From the NCBI GenBank assembly GCA_020747015.1, contig JAGTJM010000002.1, positions 930,001 through 994,000 on the forward strand: 64,000 nt of DNA, given 5' to 3'. A model generated the notes under the pieces. It made no database searches. It had not been told where the DNA came from and saw nothing but the letters and a program-made list of their open reading frames with translations. Positions 47,971 through 61,099 of the stretch are shown piece after piece. Made by a program: the position numbers and the translations under genes. Origin of the DNA: Pyrenochaeta sp. MPI-SDFR-AT-0127. Taxonomy: Eukaryota > Ascomycota > Dothideomycetes > Pleosporales > Cucurbitariaceae. Position 1 is the first letter of the stretch. The number at the start of each line of letters is the position of its first letter.

Positions 47971-50249
47971 ATGTCGCGCAAAAAGGGTAAGAGCAAGAGC
48001 AAGGCTAAGAGCTCTGCAAAGAGCACGCCGCACCGTGCGCCCTCCAGACGCCTTGCCTCACAGTCGTGGCCCGCTCAGGAACGTATGTTTGCCCTCCTCA
48101 ATATGAGAGCTTGGCATGCTGACCGTCGACTGTGTGTGTAGCAGAATTGCCCAGGTTCTCGCTCGTCGACGAGGCTCGCTGGATGGCAAACCATCGCACA
48201 AGCGCCTTTGAAGCTGGCAAGAGTTTGCGGCACCTGCCCGTACAATTTGTCAGTGCCGGCCACCTCGAAGGCACCATCAAGGAGCACATATTTGCTGTCG
48301 AGAACAACTCCCTCAAACCTTCCTCGTCGCCGTCGTCGTCGACCTTGCCCCAAGACCATGCGCTCGACAACACTGACGCAATGGCGCACATGGCGATTCG
48401 CAGTCCCTCGCCTGTGCCTTCAGACCTCTCCTCGAGTGCAGACGAAGTCGTCTTCACAGGACGTTCAAAAATCCCCCCCGCACCAGAAACTACTGCTTCC
48501 GCCCAACTGCCTACTACGCACAATGCTGACTCGGACGCTGATAGCGTTGTTCATGATCAATTTGTAGAGCGACGGCACGGAAGACCACCTTGGGAGGGTC
48601 TGACTACACAGTGGCAGCATCGTAGCAAACCCCATGTTGGTTGGCTACCGGCTCGGAATTCTCCCGACATGGACGCCTTTCTTCCCGACGTTTCAGATGC
48701 GCGCAATGCTGCCATAGTTGACTATATGCAGAATGTGGATGAGTTCGGCCTTACAGGTGACGTCATAGCAGCTTCAGGGTTTTTGCGTCGTGAGATGGAT
48801 CTTGATACCGGAGGTTACAATGACTGGGAGTCCGCTTCTGGAAGCCAGGACGAAGGAGAGGACGAGGACGACGAAAAGGGAGACGACGGTCAAGGTATGG
48901 ATGATTGGGACTCTGATATGATACAGGACTTTGCAGACATTAGCACCTCTTCAGACGTCATAGACACCGTGATTCGCATCCTAGCCAAGCGCATCCGTAA
49001 AAGCGGCCTTCATTATCTTTGCATATATGAGGGTTCTATAGCCGATGATGCTCGCTGGCTTCCATCTACCTTTCTCAAAAGCCCCGCTGAAAAGCAGTTA
49101 ATTCGAGTTTTCGAAGATGACGTGTTATTCCGCGAGCAGCAGCAAGGAAATAGCAACAGCAACTCGACTGAGGGCGGTGAAGGGGAAGAAGAAGAAGAAG
49201 TTGACGATGAAACAATTGCTAGAGTTCTACAAAAGCAAGAGGAACTAGGCTTGGGCTCAGACGAGATCCTATTGTACACTGGGGATGAGTTCTTTGATGG
49301 ACGGCTTATTACCAGAACCTCCGCTGCCGATATCGACCGGCCGAACAAGAAACGACATGCACGTCGCAGCAATCGCGAACTTACATTCCCGTCAGCTTCT
49401 GCAATGGCTGATGCACTTGCCCTGGATCCCTACAATGGCTTTGATATCATGGATACTGAGCGTCCCTCCCTGAAACCTAAAAAGAGAGGTCGGCGTGGGC
49501 ACCTGCCCCCTGAAATCGAAGACGCAGATCTGAATGAAGAATTGCAAAATGCCTGGGAGGCTGATAGGTCGAAGAAGCGTCTTAAAAAGGTGGAGCGAGA
49601 AGATCTGCGGCAAAAAGGTTTACTGGGTAGGAAAGGGAAAGCCCCTGATCTTAAAGTCAAGTATCAGGGTGGCATCGAAATGCAAGATGCCGTTGAAGAG
49701 ATTCGCGATTTTCTGTTTGGATGTTCCCAGTCGTATGTACACTCCCTTTCTAGCTGGTTTAACTCGCTTATTAATGGTGACAGGTTGGCCTTACCTCCTA
49801 TGGACGCTCATCACCGTGCTATCATTCATCAAGCTTCGCGGTACTTCGACTTGACTTCTCGTTCCAGAGGCGATGGGCTGAACAGGTTTACGGTTCTCTC
49901 AAAGACGTCGCGCACGCGTACATGGACCGATGACGAGTTCGATGCTGTTATTCAACGGAAAGGCTTCATCAAGCGCCTAAAGGCCCCTTTACGCCATCAA
50001 GGTTGTACTCATTCCAACAAGAGCGACATGCTTCGCAACGGAGGTGCCCGAGTTCGGACTCGAACCGGCTATAGGGATGGCGAGATGGTGGGCGCAAACG
50101 CCCCTGAATTGGGACCTGAGAACAAAGGCCACGTTTTGATGATGAAGATGGGGTGGTCGAAGGGAATGGGGCTTGGCGCTCTTGACAATAAGGGCATTTT
50201 GCAGCCCATTTCACATACTGTGAAGACGAACAAGGCGGGATTGCAGTAA
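47971..50249 (+). CDS. SQS1: Sqs1/Pfa1-like R3H and G-patch protein
   Basis: Three exons, 47971-48082, 48142-49732 and 49784-50249, giving 722 residues. The start (MSRKKGKSKSKAKS) gives the family's basic N-terminus. The second intron (51 bp, donor GTATGT, acceptor GACAG) is in frame and stop-free, but removing it joins FGCSQS/LALPPMDAHHRA, the family pattern just before the R3H domain (about 575-640). A G-patch near the C-terminus (MMKMGWSKGMGLGALDNKG) is the Prp43-activating segment. Yeast Sqs1/Pfa1 works with Prp43 in 20S pre-rRNA processing and spliceosome disassembly. Acidic and basic linkers fill the middle. Confidence 0.9.
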
Positions 50250-51298
50250 GGGTAAATGTAATCGCCCCAACTTGAATGGAGCCTTCGTACCATAGTCTTC
50301 GCTTCCTTTCGATGCATACAGCGTTTCTTTACATAGCCGCAGGAACACCATCGACACGGAACTGTTCTAGTGCTTCATCTTACGATTCTCCACTCTCTCC
50401 CGTCTGTGAGAGCTAGCGACATTAGCACTTATTGCCCTTTCGCCTCGGCCCCAGGCTCTGAGCGGACCATGGTATGGCATGTTGCCATGGCACGTAACAA
50501 CCTTTAGTCGGACCTCATCCTTGTGCTATGATGCACTGGAGACTCTTGCGTTCAGAGCGGTTTCTCGTATCTTTTCCAGCAGGCGCTCATGACTTACAGA
50601 CACAAATTGCGATAGTAGATTCTGACCCATGGCGATTTCGCATAGCACAGATTTGCTCTCGCATCTGTTCGCCGAATGTTCAATACACGTTCGCATGAAC
50701 ATCACGTGTAAGTAGATTTGCTAACCTTACATCTTCATTTATCTATCTTCTACCGAATCGATATAATAATGTAAATCCTCTCTTTACTCACCCATATTAT
50801 TTCACCTCAATACATTTCATGTCGTTGTGGGTAAGTCTTATTTCATGGAACACGCGGAGTGAATCCCGCAACCGCACTGCGGTATCGAAATGGAAACATC
50901 GATATCTTGCCTCCTTTGGTGGCTGTCTGGTGTCGTTCGCTGCCGCAGTCGTCTTTACCAGAAGGTATTGTGTGCCCAAATAAAGGTATTAGTATAATAA
51001 GATGAAGGATTCTGGCTTTGAAACTTGGCAGCTAATGTCTAGTAGACGTAATGGTAATGTAGTCGAATGCTGAATATAACTGCAATTAAAGCTGCAATGA
51101 ACTAAGGAAACACGGTTGTTGTATCACTTGGTTCGTAAAATCAACATGGCAAGTACCGATTATAAAGGTTTCGCATGAAATTCATAATAATTCCAAATAC
51201 CCTCGTTACCCTACGAAACCACAATGCTATTATCCATTAAATTGTTCTCATCATTCTCTTCATACACCATTACCGCCCTCTGGTATGTGTGTGTACAG
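50250..51298. other. intergenic between convergent genes
   Basis: Holds the 3' ends of SQS1 and the peroxidase gene. No further gene supported. Confidence 0.5.
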
Positions 51299-52732
51299 CT
51301 ACGAGCCTTGTGCCCTGTAACTTGCGCCTGGGAATTGATTGAATAGGTTGTTGTTGAAGGAACTGAGCTGCGGGCACGAATACTTTCTAGAAATAGGGGC
51401 GAGTTGCTGCGTTAACCAACCCAGGACTGAGCCAACAGTTCCCAAAAGAGGATTTGCAATATCCGGTGTAGCTGCGAGGGTAGCTTGAAGGAAGAAACAT
51501 ACGGCGTTGTTACCCTGGGCAAGGTCGGCGAGATTGAAAGCACCGCCAGTGAGATCTGTAACGTCGACGCCAGCAAAAGAATTGACGGTACCAGTGTTAC
51601 CACCGAACCTGACAATGCCCGGGTACATCTATATATCATCAGTATTTTATCAGTGTTAACCATGCATCAGATATACGACATACAGCGTTATTGGTGAAGA
51701 CATCAATCAATGTCTCAGGAGTGCTATATTGGTTGGAGGATGGTCGCCTGTACCAGTTCTCCGGAATACGCTCTTGGCCTCGGTTATGTTGGAAGTTTCC
51801 GGGTCCGTCGCCAGTTACTGCAAAAAATGACTTGAGAACCTCCCGAGTTAGGGTACCGCCAGGCTTCTCAGAGCTATGATTCGACATAAAGTTGATAACG
51901 AAATTATGGGCAGCTGGAGCGACAAGACCCGAGAATGGGGCAGAAAAATAATAGGGGTTATTAAGAATACTCCATCGAGTGACGTAATCAGACTGAGCAG
52001 CAATGTCATCGAGCGTGTATTCCTCCGCCAAGTTGTACAAATGCTCGAAGGAGCGCATCTGGAAGACACCAACATTGCCACCGTTGAGGTACGCATCACC
52101 CTGTACCATGGTCAGCTTACTGTAAGGGATAATACAGGAACTGTCTTACTCTGACAATGGAAGCATCACCCTCGTACTTGTTATGCGTTCCCACTATTCC
52201 GTTGGCAGGGAAGATGGGTAAAGTTGGTGTGAACCGGCCACCGATTGACCATCTTCCAGATACAGGATCACCACTGAGAGCAATAGAAATAACTGCAAGG
52301 GCGGTCGCAAGTTCAGGCGCCATGTTGTATGCAGCACCAAGTCCCGATACGGCTGTATCGAGTTGTAAGTAACCGTTAGCCTCAAGTAACCATGCGTAAT
52401 AACTTACTCTGTGCAGTGGTCAAAAGGCCATTTCGTGGAATAAATCCATGGTTGGCAGCCGCGTTCAAGCCTGGACATTGCCCACGGAGGTCGCCTGAGC
52501 CAGGAGACCTGAATTCATGTCCACTACCTGTGCCAACCTTGACAAGTTGGTCCTGGGCGTTGAAATTCTGTGTTGGTGTGGGACCAGTATTCTGACGGCC
52601 AGATCGGAAAACAGGAGCACGAGGGGGTGGTTCCTCGCGCTTTTGCATCTTTTCATTTATCTCCATGACATTAGGCCATGCCGTCACGAATGGCAATATG
52701 GAAAGAAGCGCACAAGATTTAAGCAGCATCAT
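51299..52732 (-). CDS. secreted heme-thiolate peroxidase (unspecific peroxygenase-like)
   Basis: Four exons on minus, 52732-52408, 52352-52150, 52100-51684 and 51628-51299, giving 424 residues. A signal peptide (MMLLKSCALLSILPFVTA) leads a Pro-rich pro-region. The proximal heme motif is GQCPGLNAAANHGFIPRNG, with Cys86 as thiolate ligand. The Mg-binding/distal region reads YEGDASIVRGDAYLNG (Glu169-Gly-Asp171, Arg176), the EGD-R pattern of long-type peroxygenases such as the Agrocybe enzyme. The family (chloroperoxidase/Peroxidase_2) uses hydrogen peroxide to halogenate or oxygenate organic substrates outside the cell. The actual substrate is unknown. It lies next to a second secreted protein gene on the same strand. 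Confidence 0.92.
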
Positions 52733-54735
52733 GGTTGCGGCCAAAGGAAAAGCCCAGAGAAAGGATAGGAGTATAGATTTAATAGTTGGAGTTCAGGTAT
52801 GGAACATAAGAAGGACTGTGTAGGTCATTGCCCTTTTATAAAATCCGAAAGGAAATATAGCCCCGGTTACTATGATCTTGCCGACTTGGAAGCCCATCAT
52901 GGCCCGAGGGTCTCGCTTTCTGGGGTAACACGCTAATATTTCCCCAGAGTCCATAGTATGTAGCACGGATCGTGGTGGGTTGACTATGGCGAAGTGTTCA
53001 GTAGAGGCAATGTTCAATCTGTGGGGCGGATGATCGTAATCCGATGAACAGGAAAGGACTAGCCATGTTGCCAAGAGCTCAACCTAACTTCGATCCCCAG
53101 ACAAACGTCGGTTTCTAGACTAGTCAGAGCATGATCTACATACCCGCATGTACTAAAGTAGAATCGACGATGACGTCTGGTCACCGGTTACTAAAACAAG
53201 TGTTGCTATTGGGCTCTTGCGATCATCTCAGGGGCTTGCATCGCCGCAGTGAAGATCAAAAGTGGCTAATGCTTCGATGCTTTACCGAGTGTAAGTGTGT
53301 TCACGTACGGCTGTAATAGAATATCGCGTGTTGTGCGTAAGGTCAGGCTCACAAGCCACATCGCAGGCAGGGAACGAGTATTTGCATGTCCTGTTCAGTG
53401 TAATATAGTGTTCTTGGAACCGCGCGCAACTGCACATGGAAGTATGAAGAAAGCAAAGCAGATGGTTGGAGAAAGGGCGTCTGGGCTTCGACAATTGGCC
53501 GAAGAAGTGAATACCCCAATCTCGCGAAGACCGAAATGTAAGCCGACTACATGATGCACCATAAACTGCGATAGCAACCTATGCTGCTGAGATAATGGCA
53601 GCTTCAAGAGTAAAGCAAGAAACACTAAGTGGTGCATTGGATGATGCATGAAAAGGTCAAGAGCCAGTGGCACAATAGGGCCGGGCGCGATAGCTCCGAC
53701 GTATTCACAGGTGACGAAAATGGCTTGCAGGAGCTTGTTGTACAATTCAGGATTCAATAGCCAGATCCTGATCTAACGCGTTGCTTGCTAGTTCTGCGTT
53801 GGTGTTACTGTCAAAACAGGTGCATGCGCAGAGGCTGTACTTTAATGGATCTGATCAACAACGAGCCCTAGAAGCATGATCATGTACAACAGGCTACGAG
53901 GTCAGAGACATACATTCTTTCAGAACACATTGGTATTTAGATGTAGTCTACTGAACTGATTGTTAAAGCAGGGCCATATCAAAGCCACCATAAGTAACAA
54001 AATACTGCTTATACTCCAACCAATTGTTCCGTCATAAGCCACAGGAGAAGGGGAAGGGGGGAGGGGAAATTGATCAATTTCACAGCGCCTTCATGTAAGT
54101 GGCTGCTGCCCTGAACAAAAGCATTATGTCGGTTTGCGGGTGATCAGCAGCGCTAAGACCACTTGCGGTGGCTTTCGAAAACCCCGCATGCACTATACCT
54201 TAATTAGCAGTGTCGTGACCTTGAAAGAGTATAATCCAATTACCAGATTATGTAGGGATCTGCATTCCATGAACATCATTGTTCGCGTTTCTTGGAATGC
54301 AAATATTCAACTTATAGCCAGCAGCCGGTTTCGTCATTCAAAACAATGTCGGTTATATGCTCCCAACCATCCACTTGCTCCTTGGAAGTTGTTGATCGCC
54401 CACAACACGCCTCGGATATTGGTTTGAACGTGAAAATCAATATGGCAGCCAAGCAACTAATAATAGAATGGCGAGGTGTACGTTTTTCGGTCGGAGATCA
54501 CACGCATTTATGATCCAAGGTAGTAGTATTATTGCCCAGATCGAAACTGAGCACATAAGCATCAGCGGTGGTTGCTAAAACAGGTCCACCATGCACCAGC
54601 CACAAGTGAACACAGATGGTTCAAATGCAACATATATTTTCAAGGTTGAGTAATATCATTCATTCTTACATCACGACATCTTTGGGCTTAGATGTTGGCC
54701 TCGCACACTTGCGCCACTCCCAACTACACTGTACA
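52733..54735. other. gene-poor stretch
   Basis: Two kilobases between the peroxidase start and the 3' end of the propeller gene. A minus-strand frame at 53,395-53,757 has a hydrophobic middle but no conserved sequence and I do not call it. It includes the peroxidase promoter. Confidence 0.45.
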
Positions 54736-56011
54736 CTACAACTGATATCGCCCAATCCTATTTCGCAGTACCTGCGAAAAATATATTGCATTGTCTGGCC
54801 CAGAATGAATGGCAATGTTCAAACCTGGGGGAATGCCAACTGGAGACGTTATACCATTATCTAAACGTACAGATAGATGTTAGCGTCGCCTTGTGTTTAA
54901 GTTATTTATGCCGCTACATACCTGGCATATCAATGATGACGGCTTTGTTGTTCTTGTCAAGATACTGAATAGTATTGCGAGTGGCAGTAGAATACCAGTA
55001 ACGCCCTTGATTGTCAACTGTGTTTTCAGTCGGGAATGATGCCGGCAGAGGATCTGTGAACTGATTGAGCAGGTAAAAGTTAGTGCAACTCCTATACACC
55101 TTGTACAGTAATATCTTACAACATCAATCTTCTCGGTTCGGGTATCGAATCGGACATTTGTGTTGGACACGAACCCAGTGAACCAAATATATCTGTTCTC
55201 GGTTTCGGCACGAACGACAACAATACCGAGGCCATTCAGTGGAAGCGAATAACGCGTGAACCTTTTGTTTCTCGGGTCAAACTTTGTAATCGACTGGCCT
55301 AACATCTCGGCGAGCCAGACACATCCGTCAATTTTGGACACGAATGCACCAACTACTCCGTTCAGTGGCGTTGGCAGAGGGTAAACGCCATCAAACTCTT
55401 CTGTCTTGTAGTTGAAGTGATAGAGTGTGCCGGCAGTGGTCAGAGTATACCACATCTGATCATATTAGCTCGAAAACTCAATTGCTGTTGCCGATTGTAT
55501 AACTTACACCTGAGCCGCCATCCCAGAGATCGTTGAATGGCTGTATATTTCCAAGGAATGGTACATTGGGCGCCGGGGGTGTGAAGACTTTGATAGCGCC
55601 TGTCGCTGGATTAATCTTCAAGAATTGTGACCGAACTCCAGTGGCAGCGTAGAGGTTGCCGTCGCTGCCAGGTTGAATGGCGCAAGCGAAAGCAATGCGA
55701 CCTGTCAATGGCAGACTGGCATTATAAAGCTGGTCAGGGCTATAAGGTACAGGATAGTTTGTAACCTTGCCGCTCTGGATCTCGATTTTCGACACACTGT
55801 TGTCCAGAAAGTTTTGTGTCCAGATATTGCCATCAGGACCAGTAGTTATGTCGCATGGGCCTTGCAACAAGTCTGGATTTTCGTAGTAGCGGAAGCGCGC
55901 TGGATTAGAGTCACCCTTCGAATAGCCTAGTAAGGAATCCAGTTGGGGCGCTGGTGCAGCAGAGATCGCGGAAGCCAGAAAAATGATACGAAGTACCGAT
56001 AGAGCCACCAT
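54736..56011 (-). CDS. secreted virginiamycin-B-lyase-like beta-propeller
   Basis: Four exons on minus, 56011-55508, 55455-55120, 55060-54922 and 54860-54736, giving 367 residues. A signal peptide (MVALSVLRIIFLASAISAAP) is followed by repeated blades of the type TTGPDGNIWTQNFLDNSVSK, QPGSDGNLYAATG, VSKIDGCVWLAEM, VDNQGRYWYSTATRN and HSGPDNAIYFSQ, which recur about every 45-60 residues and suit a six-bladed Vgb/SMP-30-like propeller. Bacterial Vgb opens streptogramin B antibiotics. I could not confirm its catalytic histidines here, so the enzyme activity is not claimed. Fungal members are common as secreted proteins of unknown role. It borders the RIP-decayed block. Confidence 0.88.
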
Positions 56012-56539
56012 GTCGATAATGCTGGGCTTGATCTAGAATGAGGTTTCTAACAGCCCTACGTATATCACGATGATTCAAGGGAACTAAAAGATGGTTTAAA
56101 TCGAGCGATATCAGGTTAAGATAAGAGCATTAGCAGTAGAAGAGATTAAGCATAGTATGAGCCTACACATGCGGAAGCCGAGCTTGATATTCCCATCACA
56201 GGAAGATAGCCGAACTAGAAATCGGAAAACCAACTAACAATTCGTTACAGAACGCATTATCTCCACAATGGTTAGTGTCGAGCCACGGCTGATGATCTAC
56301 AGTGAACCAAGTGCATAGGTGGACATCGATATTAGTCACACTAGTATTGTGCACAAAACTTAAAGTCTGCGCATACGTCATTTATATGTCCCAGTCCAAA
56401 GACTAATCAGCGAATTATTATTTACTAACTTCGGTACTCCTTATTTCCTAACGTAGTGCCGAGTGCATGTTTCTCATTGCCGTATTGCTAGATAGGCAAC
56501 GTGATATTAATGTTAAGCAGCGTACCTATTAGGCAGGAG
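56012..56539. other. transition from gene space to AT-rich block
   Basis: Holds the propeller gene promoter. CA and TG dinucleotides are still common up to about 56.53 kb and then nearly vanish, which marks the edge of the RIP-affected repeat block. Confidence 0.6.
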
Positions 56540-56970
56540 GAGGATTAAAGCCGAATACTCCCTTTAGGAAGATACTTACGCGGCTAGAGTAATAGGAGTA
56601 TAACGACATAGGTAATAGAGGGATCTAAAAGGGATCTAATTATTATAACCTAGGATATAATAAGGGGCACCGCTACCTTAAGTACTCCTAATCCCTAATA
56701 AGTAACTATAGAACTACTAGATCACGTGATAGCTTATAGCCCACGAAGTACTAGATAGGCCTTAGCGGCTCTAAGACTTTAGGACTTAAGAACTCCTCTT
56801 ATATATAGACTTATACTAAAGACCTTTATAGCTTAGTATATTTAACTTAATATTCTTATAAATAGTAAAAGTAATAGAATAGTTCTCTATCTTAAAATAC
56901 TCTTTATAGAAGTACTCTCTTATTATCTTAGTATTACTCTACTACTCTATCTTTACTCTATCTCTAAGAA

Positions 56971-56975
56971 CTAAT
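56971..56975 (+). repeat. target-site duplication CTAAT (left of solo LTR)
   Basis: CTAAT directly precedes the solo LTR and is repeated at 57,173-57,177 directly after it. A 5-bp duplication is typical of LTR-retrotransposon integrase. Confidence 0.9.
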
Positions 56976-57172
56976 TGTCTGGACGTAGGTCTGTACCGCT
57001 GCGCCATGCAAAACCAAAAAGGTCAGCAGTGATCAGTGATCACTGATCACGCCGTACAGAACAGTACTTATTGTCAACTAAGGTTGATCTCAACCTTGCG
57101 CACAAGCTGTTCTCAGCCTTGCGCACGGCACAGCTCGCAAGCCTATGCCGCCAGCTCTCAGCTGTCCTGACA
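56976..57172 (-). mobile_element. solo LTR of the 197-bp LTR family
   Basis: Exactly 197 bp, beginning TGTC and ending GACA, flanked by CTAAT on both sides. It is the reverse complement of the two LTRs at 62.8-63.5 kb with only a handful of differences (for example near 56,980-56,987, in the terminal TGTCTGGACGTAGG against TGTCAGGACGCAGG). It carries normal CA/TG content inside RIP-saturated sequence. It most likely arose by recombination between the two LTRs of a former full copy. The 72-residue frame that starts inside it is not a gene. Confidence 0.93.
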
Positions 57173-59079
57173 CTAATCTTTACCTTTTACTATCTCTTAG
57201 TAGGGTTACTATTTACTATTACTTATAATAAATATTATATAGAAATAGAGATATATATATATTCCTCTAGGATAAAGAATCCTACTTAAGTAATATTAGA
57301 CCTACCTCTAATACTATCTTAATTAGGCCCTATTACCCCTATTTCTCTATATATAAGTATAGCTCTTTAGTAGTAGATAGTAAGATAAGTTCTTCTTATC
57401 CTTCTATACTAGACCTATAGGAATAGAGGTATTCCTAGTTATCTCTTATAGTATATACTCTTATATACCTTTAAGTTATACTTAGATCTATTTTAGAACT
57501 ATTTAGTACCTATATTATTATATTATAAAAAGAATTTTATCCTTACTAGTAATAGCTTCTTAATAATATTACTTTATTTAAAAAGATTATATCTAAACCT
57601 CTATATTAATATATGTAAAGTTTAGATACTTAAGGTACTTAAACTATCTAAGCTTATTTTCTTTATTTAATTACGTAAGCTATATTAGAGCTTAGGTAAT
57701 AATATTTAGTAGGATTTACTCGCCTATAAATTCTAATTAGAATAGTATATAGTTTATTATTATAGCGTTAGTATTAAGCGAGATATTAAGAAAAAGGTTA
57801 AGACCTCGGTTAAGGTTATCCGTAAGGATAAGGTTATCCTTAGGTCTTAGACCTAGATATTATTAACCTTAGGAAGACCTAAGGCTATAATTAGGCTATA
57901 GTTAGCCTTAGAGGATAAGGTTAGCTTAAGGGAAATAGTTAGCCTATAGTTAGGCTAAAGATATCCGTAAGAAGGAGGAAGAATCTATCTATAAGTAGAG
58001 ATCTATCCTACCTACTTATCCTGTACCTAGCAACGAATTTATTATATCCTACCTACCTTTTATCTATCTAAGATATTATTCTGCTTATATAAGCAATCTT
58101 TATTTATCCTAAGAGCTAAGCCGCTGCTAGCCTATCTAGGTCACTAGGCTATTTTTATTATTAAAGAAAGTTATCTCCTCCTCTCTATACTTTCTTTACA
58201 AAACCTAAGTAAATCTAATAAAAAGAAGATTAAGGAATAGTACTATAAAGAAGAGTAGGCTAAAATTTATAAATAGGTTAAGTAATTAGGTTAGTAAATA
58301 AGGGTAGAGACTCTAAGACCTTAAAATTAAGGATTAGACGCAGGCGTAATAAAAGTACTAAGCTAATTTATTAGCGTAATTATTAATCGCGTTATATTTA
58401 ATAAAGATACTAAATAAGATTAGTCTAAATAAGGTATTTATAGTATATCCTTTAGCTAGTACCTACTTTCTAGCTTAACTATCCTAGATAGAGGCGTAGC
58501 TTATTACTTAGTAAACGATTAAAGTTACCTTATTCTAGGGTTATTTAGGAAAGCGAAGGATTACGAATATATTAAAGTAGGAATATAATCTCTTCCTATA
58601 GACGGCTATAGGAAAAGATTAATTAAGGGTATCTTTAATAGCGATAATAGATTAAGTAAGGTAGACCTACTCCTTAAGGAAGTGAGGGTTATATAAGGCT
58701 TCTATATTAATATTATATCTATAGCGCGACTTAAGTAGATAGGGATTTAGGCGATAGGCTATAATAGAATACTACGATTTAGAACTCTAGAGTTAAACGT
58801 TATATTATTTAAACTAATTAAGAAAGGTAATCTAGCCTTTATTAAATATAACGTCTAATCTTATTCTTAGGTCCTAATAATTATAAAAGCTATAGTAACG
58901 TCTTCTATCCCTTAAAGTAGGATTAGTTTAGAGGATCTTTAGTATAAGAGAGCTAGTTACTTAGGGTAGAAGGTAATATAAGCCCTAGTAAAGAGCGCTT
59001 AGAATATAAGAATTAATAGACGAAGAGGATTAATTATAAGTATTACGTAACTATATATACTTCTTAAGTAATCTTAAGG

Positions 59080-59750
59080 CGCCCTAAGGAAGGATTACTA
59101 AGACCTTTCTACTATATATTATAGGATCTCTTTAACTTTATATAGATACTTAGGTAATAATAGGTATTACTAATTAAAGAAGATTTCTCTAGGTATATTA
59201 ATAACTATAACCTACTATTAAAGTTAGGATTAGAGATCCTTCTACCCTAGATAACTATAGAGTAAGAATTAAGAATAAGTATAGCTTAAGTATTATTAAA
59301 ATCTATTAGGATAGTAACTTAGCTATATAGCCTTAGAGAGGGTAATTATAGTACTAGGAATAGGGATTAGTATAGAATAGTAATTAAATTAAACTATTAT
59401 ATACGTATAAGCTAAATAGATTAGTAGAATAAGTAGGATAAGAGGTTATTATAAAATAATTAAGATACGCACTAGCGTAAACTTACCTAATTACCTATAG
59501 CCTAAGACTATAGACGCTACTATATAGCTATATAATATAAGCTAATAGCTAGGTATAGTTTCTAATTACTAAATAAAGTCCTTAATAGTTAGTTTTAATA
59601 ATACTTCTATTAGTATAAGCTAGTAATTACTTAATTAAGAATAGCTAATCTACGCCCTAACTAGAGTAGAGTTTATACCTATAGCTATTAAGTGTATCCT
59701 TTAAATAGGGAACGCGTAGCTAGGCGGGATAAAAGGGTATTTAAAGTAAT
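59080..59750 (+). pseudogene. copia integrase core (RIP relic)
   Basis: The frame from about 59,101 reads RPFYYIL*DLFNF and later LLIKEDFSRYI, which matches the start of the copia integrase core (usual RPFYRIHxDLFNF, then KDEYSRYI). Stops replace a Trp or similar position. No intact catalytic core could be made from this copy. Confidence 0.75.
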
Positions 59751-61099
59751 ACCTAGAGGCTATATTAGATACTTAGTTAGTTATAGAGCCTCTAATATCT
59801 ATAGAATATAGGTCCTAGTACTTAACTAAGTTATAATAATACGTAATATAACCTTTAATAAGTATCTATTCCTATACTATAATAGTAAGGAAGGAATAGC
59901 TAAGGAAGATATAATTACTATTATAGAAGTACTCTATAATAGTAAGCTAGATAATCTAGCGTTATTTCTTAATAAGCTAGATAAGTAGTAATATATACCC
60001 TTAAATTAACTACTAAGAGTAATCTTAGGGGTAATTAGCTTAAAGTAATAGGTACTATAGCTAGCTAGCTTAGTAACTAGGATATTAAGCTAGAGACTAT
60101 ATAGAATATAAGCGTAGCTAGTAAGTATCTAGGAATTTATATAGGTTAAGATAAGGATTATTATATATTAGTAACCCTATTACTAACGCCTAAGTTACGT
60201 ATTATAGGTATTAGTAATCTATTAGATTACTACTTAGGAGACGCCGCCTAATAGGTAGAGTAACCTATATAAGCTAGGCCTACTACCTCTATAATACTAG
60301 ATAAGCCTAACTACTTATCCTAATTAGCCTCTTACTCTAGTATCCTTATCTTAATAGAACTAGAGAATAAGCCTAAACTCTTATATAGAGAGTGTAGGCT
60401 ACGCTATCTATTATAAACTCTAACCTAGAAAGAAGGAGTAAGCTAAAGTATAGCTCTTCCTAGATTAATAGCTAGCCTTGCTAAGGAAGTGACTTTAGAG
60501 CCTATATAGAGTAGTATCTTAGTATTAGAGCCGCGTAAACTATAATTAAGTAGATATCTAAGAGGGAATAAAGTACTAGATAATATAGTTTATAGATATA
60601 TACCTTTACGTATATAGAAAAAGAAGAATCCTAATTATAATAATTAACTAGGGGGTAGAGGAATAGGTATTTATATATTAATAGCTACTTATAAATAGGA
60701 GTCTACTCTAGAAGATAGAGTAGGTATATAGGATATCTTTTATAATACCTTTTTACTAGGAATAATTACTTTCTATAATAAGGAGTACGCGTATAAACCT
60801 CTTAATATAGTAGTTATAGTAGTAATACTTACTAATTAAGTACTAAAAGCACTATTAATCCTAACTAGCGTACGCTTATACTAAAGTGAGCTGCTAGCTC
60901 TACTAAGTACCTAGAAGCAGCTGCTATAGTATCTATATAAGGTCTAGTTTAAGTAAGCCTTATAATTAGAGTTTAATTAACTACTTAAGAAAGGAACTTA
61001 GATAAAGAAAGTAATCTATAAAGTTAAAGGTTATAGGTATCCTTCTACTTAAGTAGGTATAGACCTATAAGTTTAATTAGAATAGGTTCCTAGATAAGT

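Noticed and set aside
53395..53757. 120-residue minus-strand frame with hydrophobic middle
   Set aside because: No recognisable family, and it overlaps plus-strand frames of similar quality. Could be chance.
57071..57289. 72-residue frame starting MSTKVDLNLAHKLF
   Set aside because: It lies in the solo LTR, and the same frame recurs in the TRIM right LTR (63,186-63,392). It is an accident of LTR sequence running into unrelated flanks.
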